Positions 26,943 through 34,756 of a DNA stretch of 34,756 nt are shown here, piece by piece. A model generated the notes under the pieces. That model searched no databases. It saw nothing but the letters and a program-made list of their open reading frames with translations, and was not told the DNA's origin. This DNA is from an uncultured Hyphomicrobiales bacterium (GTDB taxonomy: Bacteria; Pseudomonadota; Alphaproteobacteria; Rhizobiales; Beijerinckiaceae), in the NCBI GenBank assembly GCA_903931945.1, contig CAIZEI010000030.1, positions 1 through 34,756 of the forward strand. Reading direction: 5' to 3'. Position numbers and translations under genes: made by a program. Position 1 is the first letter of the stretch; every line of letters begins with the position of its first letter.

Positions 26943-27758
26943 TCATGCCGCACGCATCTTATGTTCTCTTTGAATAACTTCCGATGCCAATTTGAGATAA
27001 GCTTGACTACCAGAACATTTCAGATCGTAAAGCAAAACAGGCTTCCCGTGTGACGGCGCTTCTGAAACACGCACATTTCGTGGAATGACTGTATCGTAGA
27101 CCTTATCTCCCATGAACTCTCGGACATCAGCAACAACCTGAGCGGCAAGATTATTCCTGGGGTCAAACATAGTTAGGACCACGCCGTGAATTGAAAGCCT
27201 GGGGTTCAATGATCGCCTGACTTGTTCGACCGTTGAAATCAATTGCGATAAGCCCTCGAGTGCAAAAAATTCACATTGCATAGGAACAACAATGCTATCT
27301 GCCGCAACCAATGCATTGATTGTCAATAAATTTAATGACGGCGGGCAATCGATCAGAACATAGGTAAACTTTGGTATTGAGGCCCCAGGTCGCTCCAGAA
27401 GTTTCGTAATAGCCTGTTCCATTTTGTGGGTGCGATCTGAATGCGATGATATTTCGAGTTCAACACCCAAAAGATCCAAGGTCGACGGAGCGATATGCAA
27501 ACGAGGCACTGCAGTCGGCAAGACAGAATCTGATAGAGCCTTCGCACCTGTCAGCACATCGTAGGTTGAAACTGTCCTTGACTTGCGGTCAATCCCCAAG
27601 CCCGTCGATGCATTCCCCTGCGGATCGAGATCCACAATCAGCACTTCCTCACCGATCGCCGCCAGCGCGGTGCCAAGGTTTATCGTTGTTGTCGTTTTCC
27701 CAACACCGCCTTTTTGATTCGCGATGACCAGAATCCTGACTCGTAAGTCGTTTTGCAC
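26943..27758 (-). CDS. parA: Chromosome partitioning ATPase ParA
   Basis: ParA binds DNA as an ATP dimer and with ParB-parS moves the origin after replication. It has 271 residues, with the deviant Walker A KGGVGKT at 16-22, Walker A' and B regions VDLDPQGNAS and YVLIDCPPSLNLL, and the ParA-type MFDPRNNLAAQVV and VIPRNVRVSEAPSHG segments. Its position between rsmG and parB is the usual one. Confidence 0.97.
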   Translation of the reverse strand: MQNDLRVRILVIANQKGGVGKTTTTINLGTALAAIGEEVLIVDLDPQGNASTGLGIDRKSRTVSTYDVLTGAKALSDSVLPTAVPRLHIAPSTLDLLGVELEISSHSDRTHKMEQAITKLLERPGASIPKFTYVLIDCPPSLNLLTINALVAADSIVVPMQCEFFALEGLSQLISTVEQVRRSLNPRLSIHGVVLTMFDPRNNLAAQVVADVREFMGDKVYDTVIPRNVRVSEAPSHGKPVLLYDLKCSGSQAYLKLASEVIQREHKMRAA

Positions 27759-27798
27759 AGTGTTTTCCCACCAGATCGAATGTTTAGGCTAGGTTGGT

Positions 27799-28413
27799 TC
27801 ATCGTACACGGACGACGACTATGTTGCCTGTCGATTCCGTCTTGCTCGGATAACATTCCATAAGGAACCTATCGCTAAGAGCTGGCGACGTCAATTCATT
27901 CGCAAGACTTTTGCCGCGGAGAAAAACACCTACGGCTCCTTTCGTTAATAAAGGGTCGGAAAGCTTGAGCAACCGCTCGATTGAAGTCAACGCGCGGGCG
28001 GTTACCACTTCAACTTCGAGATCGTCAACGATATCTTCGATCCGGCAATGGTGCACGAATGCAGGCGCCCCAGTTGCACGAATGACCTCGCGCAAAAAAG
28101 CGCATTTCTTGGCATTGATTTCGACCAAATGAACGGCGCCCCCAAGAGACCGCAATTGCAACGCAAGCACTATGCCGGGAAACCCTGCGCCCGTGCCAAA
28201 GTCCACCCAAGTTTTGGCTTTTGGTGCAAAGGCAAGGACTTGGGCAGAATCCGCAAAGTGCCTGATCCAAAGCTCAGATAGCGAACTCGGCGACACCAAA
28301 TTTATCTTCGTCTGCCAGCGCTTTAGAATGCCAGCATAAAGCTCTAACGACTCATGAGTTTCACGTGAAACATAAACACCATTCGCTAGTTCAAAATCGT
28401 CAACTTTAACCAT
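27799..28413 (-). CDS. rsmG: 16S rRNA (guanine527-N7)-methyltransferase
   Basis: RsmG (GidB) methylates G527 of 16S rRNA; its loss gives low-level streptomycin resistance in several bacteria. From the start chosen here it has 204 residues. The SAM-binding [12 protein letters not shown] lies near residues 65-76 and [22 protein letters not shown] before it is typical. The ATG at 28413 overlaps the mnmG stop by eight bases; an alternative ATG at 28431 would add six residues. A parS site lies inside the 5' part of the gene. Confidence 0.95.
   Translation of the reverse strand: MVKVDDFELANGVYVSRETHESLELYAGILKRWQTKINLVSPSSLSELWIRHFADSAQVLAFAPKAKTWVDFGTGAGFPGIVLALQLRSLGGAVHLVEINAKKCAFLREVIRATGAPAFVHHCRIEDIVDDLEVEVVTARALTSIERLLKLSDPLLTKGAVGVFLRGKSLANELTSPALSDRFLMECYPSKTESTGNIVVVRVR
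28357..28372. promoter_or_regulatory. parS site inside rsmG
   Basis: AGTTTCACGTGAAACA matches the bacterial parS consensus (TGTTTCACGTGAAACA) at 15 of 16 positions, differing only at the first base. It sits at codons 14-19 of rsmG, about 1.5 kb from parB, which is a normal place for centromere sites loaded by ParB. Confidence 0.93.
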
Positions 28414-30292
28414 TAACGGTCCTGTCCACATTGCGCCGCTTCACGAACTGCCGACGTGCGATTTCGGCCAAGATAAGACTAACGCCAACCGGTGTCATCC
28501 CCTCAATCCGCCCTGCCTGCGCCAGATTCGATGGGCGTAACTTGTTCAGTCTTTCCAGTATCTCGTTCGATAGCCCGCTAATGACAGAGTAATCGATTTC
28601 TTGGGGAATTGAAGACTCTTCATATTTCTGTTGATCTTGGAATTCCCTCCGTTGTCTCTCAATATAAACAAAGTATTTCGCTTCGCACTCTATCTGGGCT
28701 CTGATTTCCGGGTCAATTTTTATCAACTCAGGCCATGCTCTTGAAAGGTTTTCAAAGCTCACATGTGTGAAACTCAAGAGAGCAAACGCATCGCGCCGCA
28801 TTCCGTCCCGGTTAATTTCAATTCCATACCTCAATAGCTCATTTGGCGTTGCGGTGAGGGATTTTAACAGCTTAATGCTATGCAACAGCTTATTGTGCTT
28901 TTCCCGAAATACAGACGCTCGAAGCTCCCCAACGCAGCCAACTTCGATGCCTTTTGGGGTCAACCTTTGGTCAGCATTATCGGCACGCAAGCTTAATCTG
29001 AATTCGGACCGCGACGTAAACATGCGATAGGGTTCAGTCACGCCGCGCAATATCAGATCATCGACCATTACTCCAATATAACTTTCGGACCTAGAAAATT
29101 GGATACATGACTGCCTAGCGGCGAACTTTCCTGCATTCAGACCAGCAAGCAGCCCCTGCGCAGCCGCTTCCTCATAGCCCGTCGTGCCGTTAATCTGCCC
29201 GGCCAGAAATAACCCGGAAATTTTCTTCGTTTCAAGTGTCGCTTTTAATTCTCTTGGATCAATAAAATCATATTCGACTGCATAACCAGGTTGTAAAATT
29301 TTTACCTGTTCGAGACCCGGGATCGTTCGAATAAATCTCGATTGAATTTCAATCGGTAGGGACGTTGAAATTCCGTTTGGATAAATAACATCAGTATCCA
29401 ACCCTTCCGGCTCCAAAAATATTTGATGCCCATCGCGGTCTGGAAACCGAAAAACCTTATCCTCCACAGAAGGACAATATCTGGGTCCACGGCCTTTTAT
29501 CGAGCCACCATACATGGGAGAGAGCTGGATATTTTCAGCGATAACGCGATGAGTCTCAGGTGTGGTGCTCGTGATATGGCAAGGTACCTGCGTTTGTGTA
29601 ATTTCTTGAGTCAGGAAGGAAAAAGGCTCAGGCACATCGTCGCCAGGTTGAAGTTGAGTCCGAGACCAATTAATCGTCTTCCCATCAAGCCGGGCTGGCG
29701 TACCGGTCTTCAGCCGCCCCAAAGAAAATCCGTGCTGTAAAAGGCTCTCAGCCAGACCAACACTCCGTAACGCGCCCAGGCGACCGCCATGGGTCTGAAT
29801 ATCGCCAGTATGCATAAGTCCACGCAAAAAAGTGCCTGTGGTAATGACAACTGATGTGCATACTATCTTGTTGCCGTCTGAAAGAAGAATTCCTGCAACG
29901 CGGTCATTCTTGATTAAAACGTCCTCGACACCGTTATATGTAACGCTGAGATTCTTCTGTTGTTCGATCAGAATATTCATATGAAGCCGATAGAGTTTCC
30001 TATCGATTTGTGCGCGATGGCCCCGCACGGCCGGCCCTTTGGAGCGGTTCAAGAGCCTGAATTGTATCCCCGCAAGATCCGCAGCACGCCCCATTAGTCC
30101 GTCGAGAGCGTCAATTTCGCGCACCAGATGGCCCTTGCCCAACCCGCCAATTGCAGGGTTGCAAGACATTGTCCCAATATCATTCCTTGAGTAAGTAACC
30201 AAAAGAGTATCTGCGCCCAAACGAGCTGCAGCCGCTGCGGCCTCGCATCCCGAATGCCCGGCTCCAATCACGACAACGTCATACATTTTCAT
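28406..30292 (-). CDS. mnmG: tRNA uridine-34 modification enzyme MnmG
   Basis: MnmG (GidA) is the FAD-dependent partner of MnmE that installs the carboxymethylaminomethyl group on U34 of certain tRNAs. It has 628 residues, the usual length: FAD motif GAGHSGCE near residues 10-17, [18 protein letters not shown] with the conserved cysteine, the second cysteine region [14 protein letters not shown], and C-terminal helical domain ending LAEIARRQ. The ATG at 30292 (followed two codons later by another) has a GAAGGA site; the frame continues to 30346 without conserved sequence. The usual upstream partner mnmE is separated from it by about 1.9 kb of insertion debris. Confidence 0.97.
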   Translation of the reverse strand: MKMYDVVVIGAGHSGCEAAAAAARLGADTLLVTYSRNDIGTMSCNPAIGGLGKGHLVREIDALDGLMGRAADLAGIQFRLLNRSKGPAVRGHRAQIDRKLYRLHMNILIEQQKNLSVTYNGVEDVLIKNDRVAGILLSDGNKIVCTSVVITTGTFLRGLMHTGDIQTHGGRLGALRSVGLAESLLQHGFSLGRLKTGTPARLDGKTINWSRTQLQPGDDVPEPFSFLTQEITQTQVPCHITSTTPETHRVIAENIQLSPMYGGSIKGRGPRYCPSVEDKVFRFPDRDGHQIFLEPEGLDTDVIYPNGISTSLPIEIQSRFIRTIPGLEQVKILQPGYAVEYDFIDPRELKATLETKKISGLFLAGQINGTTGYEEAAAQGLLAGLNAGKFAARQSCIQFSRSESYIGVMVDDLILRGVTEPYRMFTSRSEFRLSLRADNADQRLTPKGIEVGCVGELRASVFREKHNKLLHSIKLLKSLTATPNELLRYGIEINRDGMRRDAFALLSFTHVSFENLSRAWPELIKIDPEIRAQIECEAKYFVYIERQRREFQDQQKYEESSIPQEIDYSVISGLSNEILERLNKLRPSNLAQAGRIEGMTPVGVSLILAEIARRQFVKRRNVDRTVNG

Positions 30293-30424
30293 CGGAAAGT
30301 AATTTCCTTCAAGAACACACTTCGAATGCCGAGTCGATTTAGGCAAGCAAGATTAACGCTTCCTGGAGACTGCGCGCCTGACGTTGGCAGAGTTTCGTTG
30401 GGGAAGTCAAGCCAATCGGTAGAT

Positions 30425-30865
30425 CGTGCGATCGTACCCCTGGCGTGGTTTAACAAGCCGGGTTTGGTCACGGTTTTCGCCGGCATGGCTGGGCCGGTCA
30501 GGTTTCCACGGCGTGCAATCCGACAATCGGAGTGGCGCTCAAAGGCGTGATCGCTTCCAGCTCCATTTGAGACCGCCTCCGAACCGCCCATTCGTCGTTC
30601 TGTTTGACCAGGATCACGCCGATGAAATGGCAGGTGGCGGATTCGCTGGGGAATATGTAGACGCGTTGGTGCGTCACTTGATTTCGCCGTTGGGCTGCTC
30701 GATCGGAATGTCGAATAGATTTTGCTCCAATCGTTTTTTGGCAAAGACATCTAGGCAAGTTCATCAATTCCGGCGCCATCCATGAAGGAGGCGAGCTTGC
30801 CAATTGTTGACAGCAACGGATCGGCAACCTTGCGCCATTGGCTTATGGAAACTCCCGTAGCGACC
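30425..30865 (-). mobile_element. IS256-family insertion sequence remnant
   Basis: This segment retains the 3' third of an IS256-type element: the transposase C-terminus on the minus strand and, beyond its stop, a short non-coding end near 30430-30450 resembling an IS256 terminus (ACCACGCCAGGGG on the minus strand). The left two thirds of the element are missing; the remnant stops where the IS481-type element begins. Boundaries are approximate. Confidence 0.7.
30498..30843 (-). pseudogene. IS256-type transposase, C-terminal fragment, frameshifted
   Basis: Minus-strand translations give pieces that line up, across frames, with the C-terminus of IS256-type mutator transposases: QWRKVADPLL, LPKNDWSKIYST, then IEQPNGEIK in another frame, then VYIFPSESATCHFIGVILVKQNDEWAVRR in outline, and a terminal LEAITPLSATPIV. 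There is an in-frame TAG at 30751-30753 and at least one frameshift between about 30690 and 30715. Only about 110 of some 400 codons remain and the DDE catalytic core is largely absent, so it cannot be functional. Confidence 0.85.
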
Positions 30866-30869
30866 TAGC

Positions 30870-31886
30870 TGTTTGATCCCGGATTTTGATGGTGAAATAT
30901 TTTCCCTACGATAGAAGGATGCGCTACAGGCCAAATTCTTCACGGCAGCGCCACAACGACGGAGGCGGTCCGTCTAGCGATAAAGCATAGTCAATCAAGC
31001 CTGAGAGCTCTGACAGTGCGTTACGGGATCAACCAGGCGACCGTGGCAAAGTGGAAGAAGCCAAGCTCACTCGCGGATTAGCCAGCCGGCCGAAGCAGCC
31101 GAGGTCGGCAGTCTTGTCAGTTGAGGAAGAGGCTCTTGTCATTGCGTTCCGGAGGCACACGCTGCTTCCCTTGGACGATTGTCTCTATAGCCTGCAGGCC
31201 ACGATCCCGCGTCAGACCCGCTCAAGCCTGTATCGCTTTCTGCAACGCCGCAGTATTTCCAGGCCGCCGGAGGTTGACGGCGACAAGCTGGACAGGAAGA
31301 AGTTTAAATCCTATCCGATCGGCTCCTTTCACATCGGTATTACCGGGGCGCAGACAGCCGAAGGAAAGCTCTGACTTTACGTCGTGTTTGTTCGCGCGAA
31401 TAAATTCGCTTTCGTCCAGTTGGTCAAAAAGACCGGGCGAACTTCAGCCTCCGCGTTCCGGATGACTTGGATCGGGGCCATTCCCCGCAAAATCCACACT
31501 GTGCTCACCGATAACGGCATTCAGTTTGCCTTCCCGCCACGCTACGCAGATGGACCGACAGCCAGGCGCATGACGCATATGTTCGATATGCGTTGCCGCG
31601 CGAACGGCAGCGAGCACCGGCTGACCAAGGTCAAGCATCCATGGACGAACGGCCAAGTGAAGCGAATGAACCGAACAATCAAGAAAGCCATCGTCAAGCG
31701 CTACCATTACGACAGCCACCAGCAGCTCGGGACGCACCTCGCCGACTTCATGAACGCCTACAATTACAGCTGGCGTCTCAAGGCTCTGAAAGGTCTCACG
31801 CCATAAGAGTTCATCTACAAATGCAGGGCTTCAAAGCCAAATGGATTCAAGCTCAATCCGCACTGACCAAAGCCGGGACCAAATAT
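30870..31886 (+). mobile_element. IS481-family insertion sequence, degenerate but near full length
   Basis: The element of about 1.0 kb is bounded by imperfect inverted repeats. The left end reads TGTTTGATCCCGGATTTTG from 30870. The right end, read on the minus strand from 31885, is TATTTGGTCCCGGCTTTGG. The pentamer CTAGC flanks it on both sides (30865-30869 and 31887-31891), probably the target-site duplication, with one base of uncertainty at the right end. Size and end sequence fit the IS481 family. It encloses a broken transposase gene on the plus strand. Confidence 0.75.
30926..31866 (+). pseudogene. IS481-type transposase, multiply inactivated
   Basis: The frame can be followed from GQILHGSATTTEAVR (start codon replaced by ACA at 30926) through RYGINQATVAKWKK, VLSVEEEAL, FAFVQLVKKTGRTSASAF and LTDNGIQF to EFICKC, about 313 codons, the usual length for this widespread Hyphomicrobiales transposase. 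Lesions visible: a frameshift near 31068, TGA at 31372-31374, and TAA at 31804-31806. Two of the three DDE residues are altered: glycine instead of the first aspartate (31336-31338) and lysine instead of the glutamate (31660-31662); the second aspartate in TDNG remains. It is dead. Confidence 0.9.
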
Positions 31887-32087
31887 CTAGCATCCATTAA
31901 GGCTGGATCTCGAAAAGCTCCTCGTAGCCTCAACGCACGAATTGCCGTCTGTCCCGACTTCTTAATTGCCGCAAGAAATGCTGATACCAAAGGGCGCTAG
32001 CTTTAATTCATACCAAAGGTCGTTTGCAGTGACCGTTCGGGCCATTTCAAATGTTCTTCGCGGCGCCGCGATCTCGAATTCGCGCTT

Positions 32088-32109
32088 GCCAAAGGTTGCA
32101 CCCTTTGGC
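32088..32109. repeat. Inverted repeat downstream of mnmE
   Basis: GCCAAAGG (32088-32095) and CCTTTGGC (32102-32109) form a perfect 8-bp stem with a six-base loop, about 130 bases beyond the mnmE stop. There is no T-run on either strand, so a factor-independent terminator is doubtful. The CCAAAGG core also occurs in the two direct repeats about 80-100 bases to the left. Confidence 0.4.
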
Positions 32110-32219
32110 GTGATATGAAACTTCAATGACAGGAGAGACCGCCTGCCACGGGTTCTAAAAGTTTATTAAGTTCGCTTTTCCGGGAGGAGCTAAACTTGTG
32201 CCGTTCGTTCAACGACAAA

Positions 32220-32235
32220 TGTTTCACGTGGAACA
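32220..32235. promoter_or_regulatory. parS site downstream of mnmE
   Basis: TGTTTCACGTGGAACA matches the parS consensus at 15 of 16 positions, the same single-base variant (GGAACA) seen in natural alphaproteobacterial sites. It ends one base before the mnmE stop codon on the plus-strand numbering. With the site in rsmG it gives two ParB-loading sites 3.9 kb apart. Confidence 0.92.
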
Positions 32236-32236
32236 T

Positions 32237-33550
32237 TTATTTCCCGATGCAGAAACTCGAAAAGAGGCTATCCAGAACATCTTCTGAATCGATCTTTCCA
32301 CTCAATTCTTCAATGCATCGCACAGCACACCTTAAATCATCTGCGATCAATTCAGGGGCAATGTCTGCTTCGCACGCGCATTGCAGCAAGCGATGTGCAG
32401 CCGAAATTTGTGACACCTGCCGCGAGCGACTGATGAGTGCCGGTTCGAACGAAGGTTCGCGTTCACAAAGATTATGATAAATAGCATCCAACAATTCGCG
32501 TAGCCCAATGCCTGTATGAGATGAAACAGCGAGATCATGTGGATGCTCTTGGTGCCAATTCTCGCACAGGTCTGCTTTAGAGCGGACCTCAAGCACGTTT
32601 GTTCCAATAAGTTCATCTGGAATTCTCTGATCGTTACTAAATTCGGTCAGCCAGATTGCCAAATCTGCAGATTTTGCCCGCACAAACGCTCGCCGCACCC
32701 CTTCAACTTCAATCAAATCTTCGCCATCTCGAACGCCGGCGGTGTCAAAAAATGAAACAGGGAGCCCCTTCAAGTCAATATTTGCTTCAAGAACGTCCCT
32801 CGTCGTCCCTGGCTGCGGCGAAACAATTGCAATCTCGCGTTGCGTTATCCAATTTAGCAATGCCGATTTTCCGGCATTCGGAGGCCCCAAAATGACAACT
32901 GAAAACCCGTCGCGGACTTTAACTCCGGTTCGTGCTCGCAAAATCGCTTGATGAAACTCTTCTTTAATCTCCTCCAGTAGCTTCCGGATGTCAGAATTGT
33001 TCTCATGCAGCACATCGCCTTCGTCTGAGAAATCGATATCAGCTTCAACCAAAGTCAAAATATCAATCAATTTCACGCGCCAGGCCTCAGCGGTTGATTT
33101 CAGTCCACCCATCATCACGCCAATGGCCTGACGGCGCTGCGCGTCAGTGTCTGAATTTATGAGATCGCCCAACCCTTCAAGCCGCGTTAAATCCAGCTTA
33201 CCGTTAACATACGCCCGCCTGCTGAATTCACCTGCCGCCGCAGGCCTGCAGTTTGGGAATTTACTCAAGGTTTCAAAAAGGCACCCAATGACTGCGCGAC
33301 TTCCATGCACGTGAAATTCGACGCAGTCCTCACCCGTAAAGCTATTTGGCGATGGAAACCAAAGCATCAACCCGCGATCTATCAATTCGCTGGAATCAAT
33401 GATTTTCAGGTTGGTCAAAACTGCAACGCGCGGGATCAATGCGCGGCCAGTCAGCCGTTCTGCCACACTTCCCGCACTGGGCCCGGAAACACGCACGACA
33501 GCTATAGCGCAGGGCGGCGCACCGCTTGTTAGCGCAAAAATTGTATCCAC
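32237..33550 (-). CDS. mnmE: tRNA modification GTPase MnmE
   Basis: MnmE (TrmE) is the GTPase that with MnmG modifies U34 of tRNAs reading split codon boxes. It has 437 residues from a GTG start preceded by AGGGG. Visible: N-terminal tetrahydrofolate-binding domain (TIFALTSG, FTGEDCVEFHVHG), G1 GPPNAGKS at 222-229, G2 GTTRD, G3 DTAG at 269-272, G4 present as SKAD rather than NKAD, and the C-terminal CIGK whose cysteine is the family's active-site tag. It is intact. It lies 44 bases downstream of rho on the same strand. Confidence 0.97.
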   Translation of the reverse strand: MDTIFALTSGAPPCAIAVVRVSGPSAGSVAERLTGRALIPRVAVLTNLKIIDSSELIDRGLMLWFPSPNSFTGEDCVEFHVHGSRAVIGCLFETLSKFPNCRPAAAGEFSRRAYVNGKLDLTRLEGLGDLINSDTDAQRRQAIGVMMGGLKSTAEAWRVKLIDILTLVEADIDFSDEGDVLHENNSDIRKLLEEIKEEFHQAILRARTGVKVRDGFSVVILGPPNAGKSALLNWITQREIAIVSPQPGTTRDVLEANIDLKGLPVSFFDTAGVRDGEDLIEVEGVRRAFVRAKSADLAIWLTEFSNDQRIPDELIGTNVLEVRSKADLCENWHQEHPHDLAVSSHTGIGLRELLDAIYHNLCEREPSFEPALISRSRQVSQISAAHRLLQCACEADIAPELIADDLRCAVRCIEELSGKIDSEDVLDSLFSSFCIGK

Positions 33551-33594
33551 ACGATGCCCCTACAACACAAGGCGTCACCACAAATTAATTCTCG

Positions 33595-34756
33595 TCAGGT
33601 ATTCATCGAATCGAAGAACGATGCGTTTCCTTTTGGCGTCTCTCTCAATTTTCCCAACAAGAACTCAATTGCGTCGACGGTACCCATCGGGTTCAAAATC
33701 CTGCGTAATACGTACATTTTCTTTAATACATCAGCTGGGACAAGGAGCTCTTCCTTGCGTGTGCCGGATTTTGTAATGTCGATCGCCGGGAACACACGTT
33801 TATCCGAGACCTTACGGTCAAGGATAATTTCCGAATTGCCGGTGCCCTTGAACTCTTCGAAAATGACTTCATCCATTCGAGAACCGGTTTCGATGAGAGC
33901 CGTGGCAATAATTGTCAATGAACCGCCCTCCTCGATATTTCGCGCAGCGCCAAAGAACCGCTTCGGACGCTGGAGCGCATTCGCGTCAACGCCGCCGGTC
34001 AACACCTTCCCTGAAGAGGGTACGACAGTATTATAGGCCCTTCCAAGTCGAGTGATCGAATCGAGCAAAATGACCACGTCGCGTCCGTGCTCCACAAGGC
34101 GTTTCGCCTTTTCGATTACCATTTCCGCGACTTGCACATGACGGACAGCCGGTTCATCGAAGGTCGAGGATACCACCTCACCTTTGACGGATCGTTGCAT
34201 ATCGGTCACTTCCTCCGGTCGCTCGTCAATGAGCAATACAATCAGATAACAACCCGGATGATTATTTGTAATGGACTGCGCGATATTCTGTAAGAGAACC
34301 GTCTTTCCCGTGCGCGGCGGAGCAACAATCAGCGCGCGTTGCCCCTTACCGATCGGAGCGACAATATCGATGATTCTCGACGAAAGATCGCGCTTGGTCG
34401 GATCATCCACTTCCAGTTTTAACCTTTCATCTGGATAAAGTGGCGTAAGGTTATCAAAATGAACCTTATGTCGAACTTTCTCAGGGTCTTCGAAATTGAT
34501 CGAATTAACTTTAAGCAGTGCAAAATAGCGCTCGCCTTCTTTAGGACTTCGAATCAATCCTTCAACCGTATCACCTGTGCGAAGACCAAATCGCCGGATT
34601 TGCGACGGCGACACGTAAATATCGTCGGGACCGGCAAGATAGTTTGCATCGGGTGATCTTAAGTATCCAAAGCCGTCCGAAAGAACTTCAACGACCCCCT
34701 CCCCAATTATTTCGATGTCACGCGCCGCTAATTGCTTCAATATTGCAAACATCAAT
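33595..34756 (-). CDS. rho: Transcription termination factor Rho, N-terminus beyond window edge
   Basis: Rho is the hexameric RNA helicase that ends factor-dependent transcription. The visible 386 residues begin inside the N-terminal domain ([13 protein letters not shown], corresponding to about residue 30-40 of normal Rho) and continue to the natural stop. Seen are the cold-shock-like RNA-binding domain ([29 protein letters not shown] in outline), Walker [21 protein letters not shown], the R-loop [10 protein letters not shown] and the Q-loop/K-loop [11 protein letters not shown]. The frame is open to the edge, so the true start lies outside; a TTG at 34755 is only the first in-frame start-like codon. 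Confidence 0.97.
   Translation of the reverse strand, partial: LMFAILKQLAARDIEIIGEGVVEVLSDGFGYLRSPDANYLAGPDDIYVSPSQIRRFGLRTGDTVEGLIRSPKEGERYFALLKVNSINFEDPEKVRHKVHFDNLTPLYPDERLKLEVDDPTKRDLSSRIIDIVAPIGKGQRALIVAPPRTGKTVLLQNIAQSITNNHPGCYLIVLLIDERPEEVTDMQRSVKGEVVSSTFDEPAVRHVQVAEMVIEKAKRLVEHGRDVVILLDSITRLGRAYNTVVPSSGKVLTGGVDANALQRPKRFFGAARNIEEGGSLTIIATALIETGSRMDEVIFEEFKGTGNSEIILDRKVSDKRVFPAIDITKSGTRKEELLVPADVLKKMYVLRRILNPMGTVDAIEFLLGKLRETPKGNASFFDSMNT

Larger units (their letters stand above)
31887..32236. other. Gene-free interval between IS481 remnant and mnmE
   Basis: No gene is visible in these 350 bases. The stretch holds two direct copies of ATACCAAAGG (31984-31993 and 32010-32019), the hairpin listed separately at 32088-32109, a CGCGGCGCCGCG palindrome near 32059-32070, and a parS site at its right end. 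It probably represents the original sequence downstream of mnmE, perhaps with debris of a further insertion. Confidence 0.6.

Noticed and set aside
33308-33323. CACGTGAAA inside mnmE as a third parS
   Set aside because: Only the central nine bases agree; the outer bases of both arms fail, so ParB loading is unlikely.

Overview
The window is chromosomal DNA from an alphaproteobacterium, most likely of the order Hyphomicrobiales (Rhizobiales). The evidence is the argD-argF-hslO order, the DUF2865 protein, a UbiK/TrmJ/CreA housekeeping set, and the rho-mnmE-mnmG-rsmG-parA-parB series that marks the origin-proximal region in this class. I cannot assign a genus.

Layout. Positions 1-3276 hold a minus-strand transport cluster: a small cupin, an SsuB/TauB-type ABC ATPase, its SsuC/TauC-type permease, and an MFS exporter that runs off the left edge. 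No periplasmic binding protein is present. Positions 3352-6487 hold argD-argF-hslO, minus strand, with ATGA overlaps. Positions 6754-11547, plus strand, hold a catabolic-looking group: a EutA-like reactivase ATPase without eutBC, a proline-iminopeptidase-like hydrolase sharing a GTGA overlap with it, a LigI-like amidohydrolase, and a double-cupin protein. Positions 11570-14485, minus strand, hold mutT, a lipoprotein, an NDUFAF5-like methyltransferase and asd. Positions 14638-18598, plus strand, hold a GMC oxidoreductase, a YbjN-domain protein, proC and a TetR regulator. Positions 18624-20256, minus strand, hold ubiK and a GDSL hydrolase. Positions 20365-22253, plus strand, hold trmJ and an orphan Bug-type binding protein. 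They are followed by tRNA-Trp and creA (minus), a DUF2865 protein (plus), and gltX (minus).

From about 25.9 kb to the right edge lies the origin-proximal block, minus strand: rho (cut by the window), mnmE, mnmG, rsmG, parA, parB. Two near-perfect parS sites lie here, one inside rsmG and one just beyond the mnmE stop. By eye this block is clearly more AT-rich than the rest of the window. The usual mnmE-mnmG junction is split by about 1.5 kb of dead mobile DNA: a C-terminal fragment of an IS256-type transposase, next to a nearly full-length but inactivated IS481-type element with recognisable terminal repeats.

Most of the window is ordinary housekeeping sequence. The parts worth a second look are the eutA/pip/amidohydrolase/bicupin group, the insertion in the origin-proximal operon, the composition step at about 25.9 kb, and the parS pair. 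I saw no CRISPR array, no prophage and no clear oriC.
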